DNA of 64,000 bases from positions 1 to 64,000 of the forward strand of contig CAJXQA010000001.1 in assembly GCA_913058475.1 (NCBI GenBank). Reading direction: 5' to 3'. This document shows, piece after piece, positions 1-8,815 of the stretch (the stretch's first letter is position 1; the number at the start of each line of letters is the position of its first letter). Source of the DNA: an uncultured Nitrosomonadales bacterium. Its GTDB lineage: Bacteria > Pseudomonadota > Gammaproteobacteria > Burkholderiales > Methylophilaceae. The notes beneath the pieces are model-generated. The model was given only the letters and a program-made list of their open reading frames with translations. It made no database searches and was not told the origin of the DNA. Position numbers and translations under genes: made by a program.

Positions 1-83
1 AAAAGCCTGCTGTAAAAAAAGCAGAAACTAAAAAGCCTGCTGTAAAAAAAGCAGAAACTAAAAAGCCTGCTGCAAAAAAAGCA
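1..83 (+). repeat. 30-bp tandem repeat encoding the KPAVKKAETK decapeptide
   Basis: Bases 1-30 and 31-60 are identical, and 61-83 is a third partial copy with one T-to-C change that turns Val into Ala. The array is in frame and coding. Identical DNA copies suggest recent slippage or recombination, so copy number may vary between strains. Confidence 0.9.
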
Positions 84-86
84 TAA
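1..86 (+). CDS. C-terminal end of a Lys/Ala/Pro-rich repeat protein (histone H1-like), 5' end outside window
   Basis: The reading frame from base 3 encodes two full copies and one partial copy of the decapeptide KPAVKKAETK and ends in KPAAKKA-stop at 84-86. Low-complexity basic tails of this kind occur in bacterial histone H1-like or AlgP-like DNA-binding proteins and at the ends of some nucleoid or ribosomal-associated proteins. The globular part lies to the left of the window, so the family cannot be decided. A strong intrinsic terminator follows 20 nt after the stop, so this gene ends its transcription unit. The tail's function in nucleic-acid binding is inferred from its charge only. Confidence 0.7.
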   Translation, partial: KPAVKKAETKKPAVKKAETKKPAAKKA

Positions 87-105
87 AGGCGTTTGTTTTA
101 TTTGT

Positions 106-134
106 AAAAACCAGCTAAAAGCTGGTTTTTTTTT
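106..134 (+). terminator. Rho-independent terminator after the repeat protein gene
   Basis: A perfect 10-bp stem (AAAAACCAGC, 106-115, with GCTGGTTTTT, 121-130) encloses the 5-base loop TAAAA and runs into a T tract to 134. It separates the left-edge gene from mgtE. The A-rich upstream arm makes it possibly bidirectional. Confidence 0.9.
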
Positions 135-162
135 GTTCATTTTAAGTATAAGAACTTATAAT
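133..162 (+). promoter_or_regulatory. Candidate sigma70 promoter for mgtE
   Basis: A perfect -10 hexamer TATAAT lies at 157-162. An 18-bp spacer separates it from a weak -35 (TTGTTC, 133-138). It sits between the upstream terminator and the mgtE start at 191. The -10 match is strong and the -35 is poor. Confidence 0.4.
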
Positions 163-190
163 AAGAAACAGTCCTTATCCGTACAAGATT

Positions 191-1627
191 ATGAAAAATA
201 ATATTGAAAGAAAAGAAAGTTTAAATGATCTGATAGAGCAAATTGATGAACTATTAGAGAGTTCTGATTTTTCAGATAATTTTAATGATAATTCAAAAGA
301 TGGGAAGTATGCATTAATTAAAAACCTTGTGAGTAAAAAAAATATAAGGTCACTTGAAAGCTTACTAGATGATCTTCATCCAGCTGATATTGCAGATATT
401 CTTGAGTCATTGCCAGTCCAAAAACGTTTAGTTTTATGGGAGTTAGTTAGGAGTGAGAATGAAGGTGATATCTTAATTGAAGTATCTGATTCAGTCAGGC
501 AAACACTTATCGCTGATATGGACAGTACAGAGTTATTAGCTGCTGCAGAGCAGCTTGACACAGATGAGATTGCAGACATCGCTCCAGATTTACCTGAAGA
601 AGTGCTTAAAGATTTATTAGAAAATTTAGATATTCAAAATAGAGAAAGACTTCAGTCAGCATTATCATACCCAGAAGACTCTGTAGGCAGCTTGATGGAA
701 TTTGAAATAACAACTATCAGAGAAGATTTAACTTTAGAAGTTGTTTTAAATTATTTAAGAAAAATTAAGAAGCTACCAAATCATACTGATAAATTATTTG
801 TTGTAGATAAAGACGGTTTAATTTTGGGAGCATTGCCATTGGAGAGAATCATTGTTAATCCCCCAATAACAAAAGTTAAAAATATTATGGCAAAAGAAAT
901 AGTTCTATTTAAGCCAGAAGATTTAGCCGATGAAGCTTCAAATGCTTTTGAAAGATATGATTTGGTAACGGCTCCAGTTGTTGATGAAAATAATAAATTA
1001 GTTGGAAGGTTAACTGTTGAAGCTGTCATGGATTTTATAAGACAAGAATCTGATAATGAAAAGTTTTCTATGGCAGGCCTCAGGGAAGAAGAGGATATTT
1101 TTTCTTCAATATGGAAGTCAGTTCAAAACAGATGGGCATGGTTGGCGATAAACTTATTAACTGCTTTTATTGCATCAAGAGTCATTGGTATCTTTGAAGG
1201 TTCAATTGAAAAAGTAGTCGCTTTGGCTGCACTAATGCCTATTATTGCCAGTATTGGTGGTAATTCAGGCAATCAAACAACAGCTATGATTGTAAGAGCT
1301 TTAGCTATAGGTCAATTAACTCAATCTAGTATAAGGTCTTTGTTGTATAAAGAAATAAGTGTGGCCCTTCTAAATGGATTGATATGGGGCAGTATAGTAG
1401 GATTATTTGCCTTTTATTTATACGATAATGCTGATTTAGGATTTGTGATGGCAGGAGCAATGGGTTTAAACCTTATCCTCGCAGCCATTATGGGTGTACT
1501 CATGCCAATTTTAATGCATCGCTTAGGAAAAGATCCTGCAGTTGGTTCAAGTGTCTTGATTACTGCAATGACAGATAGTGGAGGGTTCTTTATATTCCTT
1601 GGACTTGCCACATTAGTGTTAATATAA
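191..1627 (+). CDS. mgtE: Magnesium transporter MgtE
   Basis: MgtE is an inner-membrane Mg2+ channel gated by cytosolic Mg2+ sensing. The 478-residue product has the family's usual length and order: an acidic N-terminal superhelical domain (about residues 45-160, with the DLHPADIADILE helix), a pair of CBS domains (about 165-285) and five membrane helices from about residue 313 that include the conserved PIIASIGGNSGNQ pore stretch. The gene is preceded by a terminator and its own -10 box. It is followed 26 nt later by an MscS-type channel gene in the same direction, so the two may be co-transcribed. No obvious Shine-Dalgarno precedes the ATG, but it is the first in-frame start. Confidence 0.95.
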   Translation: MKNNIERKESLNDLIEQIDELLESSDFSDNFNDNSKDGKYALIKNLVSKKNIRSLESLLDDLHPADIADILESLPVQKRLVLWELVRSENEGDILIEVSDSVRQTLIADMDSTELLAAAEQLDTDEIADIAPDLPEEVLKDLLENLDIQNRERLQSALSYPEDSVGSLMEFEITTIREDLTLEVVLNYLRKIKKLPNHTDKLFVVDKDGLILGALPLERIIVNPPITKVKNIMAKEIVLFKPEDLADEASNAFERYDLVTAPVVDENNKLVGRLTVEAVMDFIRQESDNEKFSMAGLREEEDIFSSIWKSVQNRWAWLAINLLTAFIASRVIGIFEGSIEKVVALAALMPIIASIGGNSGNQTTAMIVRALAIGQLTQSSIRSLLYKEISVALLNGLIWGSIVGLFAFYLYDNADLGFVMAGAMGLNLILAAIMGVLMPILMHRLGKDPAVGSSVLITAMTDSGGFFIFLGLATLVLI

Positions 1628-1653
1628 AAAAAATAATAAAATAGCAAATAAAT

Positions 1654-2940
1654 ATGAATCTTGAATATACACAAATGCAAATGAATTTGCGATATTTCAA
1701 AGATAATTTCACCCTAGAGACATTGGTGAGCGGTGATTTCATTTTACAGTTACTAATAATAGCTGTAGTAGTTTTTTTGGCTTTCCTAGCCGAATACTAC
1801 CTTAGAAAAAAATTTAAAAATAGTGAAGATAATGATTTTAATCTGAAAGATATTTTTAAAATTGTTCGACCCATTGTAATGCTCTTAATTCTTATTGTAG
1901 CTATGTATTTCTTCAGAGAAGGAGGGTATAAATGGGGATTATTATATTTTGCTAATACTGTATTAGTGATTCTTTTATTTGCCAGACTAGCAATAATTCT
2001 TACGAGGTATATATTCAAATCGGGACCATGGCTAAGACCTGTTGAAAATATACTAGCTGGAATTGTAGTTATAGGCTACTTGAGTCATCAGCTCGGCGTT
2101 GTCACAAAATTTCAAATGTACCTTCATTCAATAGAGTTTTATTTTGCTGAGCAGGACTTTACTCTGCTTCTTGTAATTGAAAGTATTATTGGTGTATTTA
2201 TTGCGATTATAGTTTCAATGACAGTCGCAAGGTTTGTTGAAAACCAGGTAATGAAAATAAAGAATCAAAGTCTAAGAATAAACCAAAAAATAATTTTAAT
2301 TAAAATTTTCAAAATTTTTCTTTATTTAACTGCAATCATTATAGTTTTAACTGGACTTGGAATTGATTTATCATTTCTGACAGTATTTGGAGGAGCTTTT
2401 GGATTAGGTTTGGCATTTGGTTTTCAAAAGATTGCTTCAAACTATGTTAGTGGTTTTTTGCTCCTTAGTGATGAATCTATAAGAGTGGGTGACATGCTCC
2501 AGATTGGGAGTGATCATGGAATAGTGGTAGCAATAAAATCTCGTTATACTGCATTAAGAAGACTAGATGGTGTTGAAATTCTCATACCAAATGAAAAATT
2601 ATTAACTGATGAAATCACTAATCTCACATTCTCAAATACGACTGTTAAATTACCCTTAGATCTTCAAATTAGCTATGAATCGTCAATCGATAAGGCAATT
2701 GAAATTATTCTTATTGTTTGTGCTAAAGAAAGTAGAGTTATTGAGGAGCCGAAACCAAATGTTTACGTAAAAGAATTTGCCGATAGTGGAATTAACTTAC
2801 ATGTTTCATGCTACGTGGCTGACCCTAATAAGGGGTTTATGGGTTTAAAATCTGATATGTATAGAGCTATTTTTAAAGAGTTTCTGAACAATGAAATTGA
2901 AATACCATATCCACACAGGACTGTGATTATGCCTAAATAA
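1654..2940 (+). CDS. Mechanosensitive ion channel, MscS family
   Basis: The 428-residue membrane protein has several N-terminal hydrophobic helices (first about 29-48). It then has the MscS pore helix, rich in Gly and Ala (FGGAFGLGLAFGFQKIASNY, from about residue 245), followed by the cytosolic beta domain (SDESIRVGDMLQIG, then RRLDGVEILIPNEKL). MscS channels release osmolytes during hypo-osmotic shock. It is longer than E. coli MscS (286 residues) because of extra N-terminal helices, as in YbdG/MscM-like members. Alternative starts at Met8 or Met10 are possible. The stop codon lies 3 nt from the stop of rpmG on the other strand. Confidence 0.9.
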   Translation: MNLEYTQMQMNLRYFKDNFTLETLVSGDFILQLLIIAVVVFLAFLAEYYLRKKFKNSEDNDFNLKDIFKIVRPIVMLLILIVAMYFFREGGYKWGLLYFANTVLVILLFARLAIILTRYIFKSGPWLRPVENILAGIVVIGYLSHQLGVVTKFQMYLHSIEFYFAEQDFTLLLVIESIIGVFIAIIVSMTVARFVENQVMKIKNQSLRINQKIILIKIFKIFLYLTAIIIVLTGLGIDLSFLTVFGGAFGLGLAFGFQKIASNYVSGFLLLSDESIRVGDMLQIGSDHGIVVAIKSRYTALRRLDGVEILIPNEKLLTDEITNLTFSNTTVKLPLDLQISYESSIDKAIEIILIVCAKESRVIEEPKPNVYVKEFADSGINLHVSCYVADPNKGFMGLKSDMYRAIFKEFLNNEIEIPYPHRTVIMPK

Positions 2941-2943
2941 AAT

Positions 2944-3099
2944 TTATTTGATTTTATTTTCTTTGTACATGACGTGCTTACGTATCGTAGGATCAAATTT
3001 TTTAATTTCAAATTTTTCAGTCATGGTTCTTTTGTTTTTTGTGGTTGTATAAAAATGTCCCGTACCTGCTGATGAATCTAATCTTATTTTCTCTCTCAT
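2944..3099 (-). CDS. rpmG: 50S ribosomal protein L33
   Basis: The 51-residue product starts [20 protein letters not shown] and ends YKENKIK. This matches the short bacterial L33 with its TGHFYTT and KNKR motifs. It lacks the CxxC zinc pairs, so it is the zinc-independent form. It lies 9 nt downstream of rpmB, the usual rpmB-rpmG order, and shares that promoter. It is convergent with the MscS gene with a 3-nt gap and no visible hairpin terminator. Confidence 0.95.
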   Translation of the reverse strand: MREKIRLDSSAGTGHFYTTTKNKRTMTEKFEIKKFDPTIRKHVMYKENKIK

Positions 3100-3108
3100 A
3101 ATTATCCC

Positions 3109-3345
3109 TTAAACTTTTTTACCATCTGCACGCATTCTTTTAAGAATTTCATCAATCCCAAGTTTATCTATAGTTCTTAAAGCTGCTCCAGATATTTTCA
3201 TGGAAACCCAACGGTTCTCACTTTCAACCCAAATTTTACGATTTTGAAGATTGGGAAGAAATTTACGGCGTGTTCTATTTTTAGCATGAGAAACATTGTT
3301 CCCCGTTGTCGTTTTTTTCCCTGTTACATCACATACTCTTGCCAT
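3109..3345 (-). CDS. rpmB: 50S ribosomal protein L28
   Basis: The 78-residue product starts [10 protein letters not shown] and contains the typical [15 protein letters not shown] segment and the C-terminal [13 protein letters not shown] helix. Length and motifs match L28, a large-subunit protein. It is first in a two-gene operon with rpmG and has a good promoter upstream at 3381-3409. Confidence 0.97.
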   Translation of the reverse strand: MARVCDVTGKKTTTGNNVSHAKNRTRRKFLPNLQNRKIWVESENRWVSMKISGAALRTIDKLGIDEILKRMRADGKKV

Positions 3346-3380
3346 ATCTAACCTCTATTCAAATTCACAAAAAGATGTTC

Positions 3381-3409
3381 ATTATCCATAGAATTTAGTG
3401 TCATATCAA
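3381..3409 (-). promoter_or_regulatory. Sigma70 promoter for rpmB-rpmG
   Basis: On the minus strand, TTGATA (3409-3404) is separated by exactly 17 bp from GATAAT (3386-3381). Each differs little from consensus. The start of transcription would fall about 30 nt upstream of the rpmB ATG (3345). This gap also separates rpmB from the dut stop at 3417, so the promoter begins just downstream of dut. Confidence 0.65.
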
Positions 3410-3416
3410 GTCTTTT

Positions 3417-3869
3417 TTAAGACTTTCCGGTGCTTCCAAAACCACCAGCTCCACGATTACTTTTTGGAAATTCCGAAACTAGATTAAATTTTGCCTGAGA
3501 TACGGGCACAATGACTAATTGTGCGATTCTGTCGAGTGAATTGATCATAAATGCAGATGAACTTCTATTCCATGTAGAAATAAACAACTCGCCCTGGTAG
3601 TCCGAGTCAATTAATCCAACCAAGTTGCCCAAAACTATTCCATGCTTATGTCCTAGACCTGATCTGGGTAATATGATCGCAGCATAACCTGGGTCTTTAA
3701 TGAAAATTGATATGCCTGTCGGGATGAGCTCAGTTTTACCCGGTTCAAGTTCTATAGGGCTATCAATACATGCTCGTAGGTCAAGTCCAGCAGAGCCTTC
3801 CGATGCATAAGTTGGGATATGATCTTTTATTAATGGATTAAGAATTTTAAAGTCAATTGATAGTGTCAT
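3417..3869 (-). CDS. dut: Deoxyuridine 5'-triphosphate nucleotidohydrolase (dUTPase)
   Basis: dUTPase hydrolyses dUTP to dUMP and PPi, keeping uracil out of DNA and feeding dTMP synthesis. The 150-residue product has the trimeric dUTPase motifs in order: [37 protein letters not shown] and the C-terminal [12 protein letters not shown] flap that closes over the nucleotide. It overlaps the end of coaBC by 17 nt, the common coaBC-dut pairing, which implies translational coupling. Confidence 0.97.
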   Translation of the reverse strand: MTLSIDFKILNPLIKDHIPTYASEGSAGLDLRACIDSPIELEPGKTELIPTGISIFIKDPGYAAIILPRSGLGHKHGIVLGNLVGLIDSDYQGELFISTWNRSSSAFMINSLDRIAQLVIVPVSQAKFNLVSEFPKSNRGAGGFGSTGKS

Positions 3870-5052
3870 GATCCTTTAATCTCGAGGAAAGTTTAAATAT
3901 ATGTTCTAAGATAATCTTACTTTGAACTTCTTTATCAGCCTCAGGGAGATATCTATCTTCATATTGATCAATAATGACCATCTTAGCTTTTGTTTTCCCC
4001 ATTGAGTGTTTAATCTCATTTGCGATAATTATATCTAAATTTTTTAATACAAGTTTTTTTCTTGCATTCTCAATTAAATTTTCAGATTCAGCTGCAAATC
4101 CAACAACTAGCTTATGACCAAAATTTTTCCCTATGTAACTGAGAATATCCTTAGTTTTTTTAAGTTCTAGGGAAATATTTTCGTTTTCTTTCTTTATTTT
4201 TCCTTTTATATAATTTGGTTTATAGTCAGATATCGCTGCAGCACTTATATAGATATCATTTTTTTCTATATTAGAAGTAATGGATTTATTCATTTCATCA
4301 TGATTTACTGCTTTTATTGTTTTAATACATGGTGGAAATTCATAATTAGAGTGACCGGAAATAACAGTAACTTCTGCACCCATTGTATATGCCATTTTTG
4401 CAAGATTTAATCCCATTAGCCCAGAGCTTAAATTCGTAATAGCTCTAGCTTCATCAATTTTTTCAATCGTGGCTCCAGATGAAATTAATATTTTTTTATT
4501 TAAAAATATTTGAGAAGAAATTATTTTTTTAATATCAAGCATCATTGATTCAAAATTTATCAGCCTTCCAAAACCAACTTCACCACACGCCTGCTCACCC
4601 GAATCTGGACCAGAAAGAACAATTCCATCGTTTTTTATTGTCTCTATATTTCTTTGAGTGGCTATATTATTAAACATTTCAACATTCATTGCTGGGGCTA
4701 CAAGAAGTGGACATGATCTAGCTAGGCAAAGATTAGTTAGAAGGTCATCTGCTAAGCCATTGGCAAGTTTAGCAATGAAGTTGCCTGAGGCCGGAGCAAC
4801 TAATAATAAATCTGCAGTTCTTGTGAGGTTGATATGTTCCATCCCATTACCCTCCATAGATTCCCACATATTTTCTAAAACAGGATTCCCAGACAGAGCT
4901 TGGAGGGTTAAGGGAGTAACAAATTGTTTAGCTGACTTTGTTAAAATAACTTGCACAAAAAAGTTATTCTTACGAAGTAGCCTAACTAATTCAGCAGTTT
5001 TATAAGCAGCTACACTTCCTGTAACTCCAAGCAGTATCTTTTTTTTCAGCAT
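3853..5052 (-). CDS. coaBC: Bifunctional phosphopantothenoylcysteine decarboxylase / phosphopantothenate-cysteine ligase
   Basis: This flavoprotein carries out two successive steps of coenzyme A synthesis. The CoaC half (about 1-185) shows [36 protein letters not shown] with the active-site His, and PAMNVEMF followed by the lid Cys. The CoaB half follows with [17 protein letters not shown] and a Lys-rich C-terminal end. I start at 5052 ([12 protein letters not shown], 399 residues). The open frame reaches back to 5178, but the extra 42 residues have no counterpart in the family and overlap the divergent DUF429 gene. Confidence 0.95.
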   Translation of the reverse strand: MLKKKILLGVTGSVAAYKTAELVRLLRKNNFFVQVILTKSAKQFVTPLTLQALSGNPVLENMWESMEGNGMEHINLTRTADLLLVAPASGNFIAKLANGLADDLLTNLCLARSCPLLVAPAMNVEMFNNIATQRNIETIKNDGIVLSGPDSGEQACGEVGFGRLINFESMMLDIKKIISSQIFLNKKILISSGATIEKIDEARAITNLSSGLMGLNLAKMAYTMGAEVTVISGHSNYEFPPCIKTIKAVNHDEMNKSITSNIEKNDIYISAAAISDYKPNYIKGKIKKENENISLELKKTKDILSYIGKNFGHKLVVGFAAESENLIENARKKLVLKNLDIIIANEIKHSMGKTKAKMVIIDQYEDRYLPEADKEVQSKIILEHIFKLSSRLKDHDTIN

Positions 5053-5095
5053 AGTTAAGTTAAAATAATTTATTAGGTATGAAAGTATAACAAAT

Positions 5096-5782
5096 ATGAA
5101 CCATGTTTTTGGAATCGATGGATGTAGGTATGGCTGGGTAGTTGCTGAAGAGAAGCCTAGGGGTGAGATCAGTATCAAGCTGATTGAGAGCTTAAATTAT
5201 TTAGAAAGTATCATAAATCAAAAATCGATAGCTGGAATTGATATTCCATTAGCTATACACGAAAAAGGATTTCGTATGGCAGATGCTGAGGCAAGAACTT
5301 TACTAAAATCGAGAGCATCTACAATATTTTCAGCTCCTGCTAAAGAAGCGTTATTTTCAAATAGCTACACTGATGCATGTGTAATTAATGAGTCAATTTG
5401 CGGGAAAAAGATTTCAAAGCAATCATGGTTTTTGTTCTCTAAAATAAAAGAAGCAAGAACAATATTTTGCAATGCGCATAAGAAACTAAAACTATATGAG
5501 GTTCATCCTGAGTTAAGCTTTATGGCGATGAATGATATGAAGGTGATTGAGTTAGGAAAAAAAACCGATGATGGATTTAAAGCAAGATATAAATTAGTAA
5601 AAAAGTTATTTCCAAAATTTGATTTTGAGAAAATAAGAGCAAATTTTAAGAGAGGGGATGTTGCAGATGATGATATTTTGGATGCTATTGCAGTTCTATG
5701 GTCAACCCAGAAAATAATTGCTAATATGGCTTCTTACGTTCCGAAAAAACCTGAAACTCCTTTAAGCAAGATCTATTACTAA
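5096..5782 (+). CDS. DUF429 family protein (predicted RNase H-fold)
   Basis: The 228-residue product opens with FGIDGCRYGWVVA and has AGIDIPLAI, RTLLKSRASTIF, YEVHPELSF and DDDILDAIAVLW. These are the acidic and surrounding positions that define DUF429, an RNase H-like fold of unproven function (a nuclease role has been proposed). It is divergent from coaBC, with 43 nt between starts. It ends exactly one base before cstA, so it is probably co-transcribed with it. The family assignment is firm and the function is unknown. Confidence 0.8.
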   Translation: MNHVFGIDGCRYGWVVAEEKPRGEISIKLIESLNYLESIINQKSIAGIDIPLAIHEKGFRMADAEARTLLKSRASTIFSAPAKEALFSNSYTDACVINESICGKKISKQSWFLFSKIKEARTIFCNAHKKLKLYEVHPELSFMAMNDMKVIELGKKTDDGFKARYKLVKKLFPKFDFEKIRANFKRGDVADDDILDAIAVLWSTQKIIANMASYVPKKPETPLSKIYY

Positions 5783-7810
5783 ATGAAAAATATTGGAAAT
5801 AAAATTATTTGGTCACTTGTATCACTTCTTGGGGCCTTTGCATTTTCATTAATAGCGCTTCAGAGAGAAGAATCTATTAATGCGATATGGTTTATAACAG
5901 CTGCAATTTGTATTTATACGGTCGCTTACCGATTTTATTCTGCCTGGATTGCAACAAAGGCACTAGTAATAGATGGTTCAAGACAGACTCCCGCAGTTAA
6001 ATATAGTAATAGTCAAGATTTTGTCCCAACAAATAAATGGGTATTATTTGGAATCCATTTTGCTGCTATTGCTGGACCAGGTCCCCTCGTTGGCCCAACC
6101 CTTGCAGCTCAATTTGGTTATCTTCCAGGTACAATTTGGATTTTAGTTGGGGCGGTGGTCGGTGGCGCAGTTCAAGATATGGTAATTTTATTTTTTTCAG
6201 TAAGAAGAAACGGTAAAAGTTTGGGTCAAATGGCTAAGGAAGAGTTGGGAGCACTAGCTGGATTTGCTTCGATGATTGGTACTTTCATAATTATGATTAT
6301 CCTAATTGCTGTTTTAGGTTTAGTAGTTGTAAATGCAATGAAAAACAGTCCTTGGGCAACATCAACTGTTGTTGCGACAATTCCAATAGCAATTCTTGTT
6401 GGTTTTTATATGAGATTTATTCGTCCAGGAAGAGTTCTAGAAGCAACTGCTATAGGAGTGATTTTGCTTTTAATGGCAGTTTATATGGGGAGCATCATTG
6501 ATAACTCAGAATCAATGAGAAGTTATTTTGATCATAGTGGCCTTTTCTTGGCATGGGCTTTAATCATTTATGGTTTTATTGCAGCTGTTTTACCAATATG
6601 GATGCTTCTTGCTCCAAGGGATTATCTATCAACTTTTGTAAAACTTGGCACTATTATTTTCCTAGCTATTGCTATTGCAATTATGCAGCCAGAAATAAAA
6701 ATGCCTGCGGTTACTCAATTCATAGATGGATCTGGACCTATTTTTGGGGGTAGTGTATTTCCATTTGTTTTTATCACAATTGCCTGTGGCGCAATTTCTG
6801 GGTTCCATGCACTCATCTCATCTGGGACAACCCCTAAATTAATTGATAATGAAAGACACATACCTATGATTGGTTATGGTGGGATGCTCCTTGAGGCATT
6901 TGTTGCAATTATGGCAATGGTGGCAGCTTGCGTTTTAGAGCCTGGAATATACTTTGCAATTAATAGCCCTGCTGGAGTTGTTGGCACAGAGCCAAACGAA
7001 ATAATCAGCAAAATCAATTCTTGGGGTTATTCGGTAACCGTTGAACAGATGGACCAATTGGCTAAGGATGTCGGTGAATCTACATTATTTGCAAGAACGG
7101 GAGGTGCCCCATCACTGGCAGTTGGAATGGCGACTATTTTTGCTAATGCCTTTGGAAAGCATTTGCTCGCTTTATGGTATCACTTTGCCATCATGTTTGA
7201 AGCTGTTTTTATATTGACTACGTTAGATTCTGGCACTAGGGTTGGAAGATTCATGTTGCAGGATATGCTCGGGAATCTCCACCCTAAGCTAGGTCAAACT
7301 TCATGGCTTCCATCAATAATCCTGACAAGTTTTATTGTTGTTTCATGTTGGGGTTATTTTTTATATATAGGTGTGATTGATCCTAACGGCGGAGTAAATA
7401 TCCTGTGGCCTTTATTTGGCATTGCAAATCAAATGTTAGCGGCAATTGCTTTAAGTGTTGGGACTGCGATATTGATCAAATCAGATAAGATAAAATTTGC
7501 TTGGATTACAGCAATACCACTAGTCTGGCTTATGATAGTCACAACATCGGCCTCCTATCAGAAAATATTTAGCGAAGATATTCGCATAGGTTTTCTTTCA
7601 GCAGCTAACTCAATGTCACAAAAAATTAGTAATGGGTATATTCCTGATTATGGAATTGATGTTGCACAAAAACTTATTTTCAATTTAAAGCTTGATGCCG
7701 GTATTACTATATTTTTAGTAATTATCTTATGGATAGTCATCATTGATGTAATCAGGATTGCACTAACAACCAAGATCAAAAATCAAAAAAGAAAGCTATC
7801 AGATGTTTAG
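5783..7810 (+). CDS. cstA: Carbon starvation protein A, peptide/pyruvate-type transporter
   Basis: The 675-residue protein has many membrane helices and the CstA signature AAIAGPGPLVGPTLAAQFGY near the N terminus, followed by GAVVGGAVQDMV. A second conserved region contains HALISSGTTPK, and the C-terminal domain has DSGTRVGRFMLQ. CstA/BtsT proteins are inner-membrane transporters for pyruvate or peptides induced on carbon limitation. The gene starts directly after the DUF429 stop and overlaps the next gene (ybdD-like) by 8 nt, the usual partner arrangement. The substrate in this organism is not known. Confidence 0.93.
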   Translation: MKNIGNKIIWSLVSLLGAFAFSLIALQREESINAIWFITAAICIYTVAYRFYSAWIATKALVIDGSRQTPAVKYSNSQDFVPTNKWVLFGIHFAAIAGPGPLVGPTLAAQFGYLPGTIWILVGAVVGGAVQDMVILFFSVRRNGKSLGQMAKEELGALAGFASMIGTFIIMIILIAVLGLVVVNAMKNSPWATSTVVATIPIAILVGFYMRFIRPGRVLEATAIGVILLLMAVYMGSIIDNSESMRSYFDHSGLFLAWALIIYGFIAAVLPIWMLLAPRDYLSTFVKLGTIIFLAIAIAIMQPEIKMPAVTQFIDGSGPIFGGSVFPFVFITIACGAISGFHALISSGTTPKLIDNERHIPMIGYGGMLLEAFVAIMAMVAACVLEPGIYFAINSPAGVVGTEPNEIISKINSWGYSVTVEQMDQLAKDVGESTLFARTGGAPSLAVGMATIFANAFGKHLLALWYHFAIMFEAVFILTTLDSGTRVGRFMLQDMLGNLHPKLGQTSWLPSIILTSFIVVSCWGYFLYIGVIDPNGGVNILWPLFGIANQMLAAIALSVGTAILIKSDKIKFAWITAIPLVWLMIVTTSASYQKIFSEDIRIGFLSAANSMSQKISNGYIPDYGIDVAQKLIFNLKLDAGITIFLVIILWIVIIDVIRIALTTKIKNQKRKLSDV

Positions 7811-7985
7811 TTTAAGAAAATTATGGGTATATATAAGGACAGTCAGTGGAGATAATGACTATGAAGTTTACCTTGAAAATTTTAGTCGCTGTAAACAGCA
7901 CAAAAAAGATTGTCCGGTATCTAGGGCAGAATATTTTAAACTAAAATTAGAGGGTAAATGGAATAAGATCAATCGTTGTTGCTAA
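7803..7985 (+). CDS. YbdD/YjiX family small protein (DUF466)
   Basis: The 60-residue product has the family pattern: [19 protein letters not shown], Cys-x-x-x-x-x-x-Cys around CKQHKKDC, then a [14 protein letters not shown] tail ending NRCC. YbdD and YjiX are encoded next to CstA and YjiY in enterobacteria, and they are thought to be needed for transporter activity. Here it overlaps cstA by 8 nt at its start and overlaps the end of lgt on the opposite strand by 17 nt. Confidence 0.85.
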   Translation: MFSLRKLWVYIRTVSGDNDYEVYLENFSRCKQHKKDCPVSRAEYFKLKLEGKWNKINRCC

Positions 7986-8757
7986 CGGGAGTTTCTTTAA
8001 AATACATAAACATTCCAAGAATCAGCATAGGAAGCGATAACCATTGACCCATAGAAAAACCCAAATAAAGAAGACCAAGGTGACCATCAGGCTCTCTTGT
8101 AAATTCAATCAAGAATCTAAATAATCCATAAAAAATTAAAAACAAAGCAGATACTTTTCCTACGGCCCTTTGTTTTTTTGCATAAAACCAAAGAATTAAA
8201 AAAAGGACAAGCCCCTCAAAAAAAGATTGATATAGCTGAGAAGGATGCCTGGTAATATCATCAACTGCAGGGAAAATCATTCCCCATGAGGTATCTGTTG
8301 GCCTTCCCCATAACTCTTGATTAATAAAATTACCAATCCTTCCAAAACCCAAACCTAAGGGAACCAATGGAGCAATAAAATCTGTTATGACTAACCATCG
8401 GATTTGATATTTTCTCGCTATCATTATCATCCCAATTAATACGCCTAAAAAACCACCATGAAAAGACATACCACCTTGCCAAAAAGCAAATATTTCAGCA
8501 GGATTATCTAAATAATATGCGGGCTGATAAAACAACACATAACCTAATCTTCCACCAAGTATTACACCAAGCGCTCCGTAAAAAAACATATCATCCAATA
8601 TCTTTTCATCGATTAAAGACCACGTTTGATTTTTTACTTGTTTTTTACCAAAGTATATAAAAAATAAAAATCCGATGAAGTACATGAGTCCATACCAATG
8701 AAGTGCCACAGGGCCTATTGATATTGCAATGGGATCGAATTGAGGATGAGTCAGCAT
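7969..8757 (-). CDS. lgt: Prolipoprotein diacylglyceryl transferase
   Basis: Lgt transfers diacylglycerol from phosphatidylglycerol to the lipobox Cys of prolipoproteins in the inner membrane. The 262-residue product has seven membrane helices, [10 protein letters not shown], and the Lgt signature [17 protein letters not shown]. The N terminus ([18 protein letters not shown]) and length match the family. The gene is divergent from ilvD (58 nt apart) and its 3' end overlaps the ybdD-like gene. Lipoproteins encoded in this window, such as the one at 58.5 kb, would be substrates. Confidence 0.97.
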   Translation of the reverse strand: MLTHPQFDPIAISIGPVALHWYGLMYFIGFLFFIYFGKKQVKNQTWSLIDEKILDDMFFYGALGVILGGRLGYVLFYQPAYYLDNPAEIFAFWQGGMSFHGGFLGVLIGMIMIARKYQIRWLVITDFIAPLVPLGLGFGRIGNFINQELWGRPTDTSWGMIFPAVDDITRHPSQLYQSFFEGLVLFLILWFYAKKQRAVGKVSALFLIFYGLFRFLIEFTREPDGHLGLLYLGFSMGQWLSLPMLILGMFMYFKETPVSNND

Positions 8758-8815
8758 ATAAGTGCAATTATAAGTTAAAATTGCGATGTATTAAAAAATT
8801 TAGGAATTAACAGTA

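Noticed and set aside
5053..5178. Upstream extension of coaBC
   Set aside because: The added 42 residues do not match the CoaC N terminus and overlap the divergent DUF429 gene. [12 protein letters not shown] at 5052 is the normal start.
5783..7985. Carbon-starvation pair as a novel system
   Set aside because: cstA with a ybdD-like gene is a well-known arrangement, so it is annotated only.
8758..8815. Leader or riboswitch ahead of ilvD
   Set aside because: The gap between lgt and ilvD is only 58 nt and shows no leader peptide with branched-chain codons and no stable hairpins.
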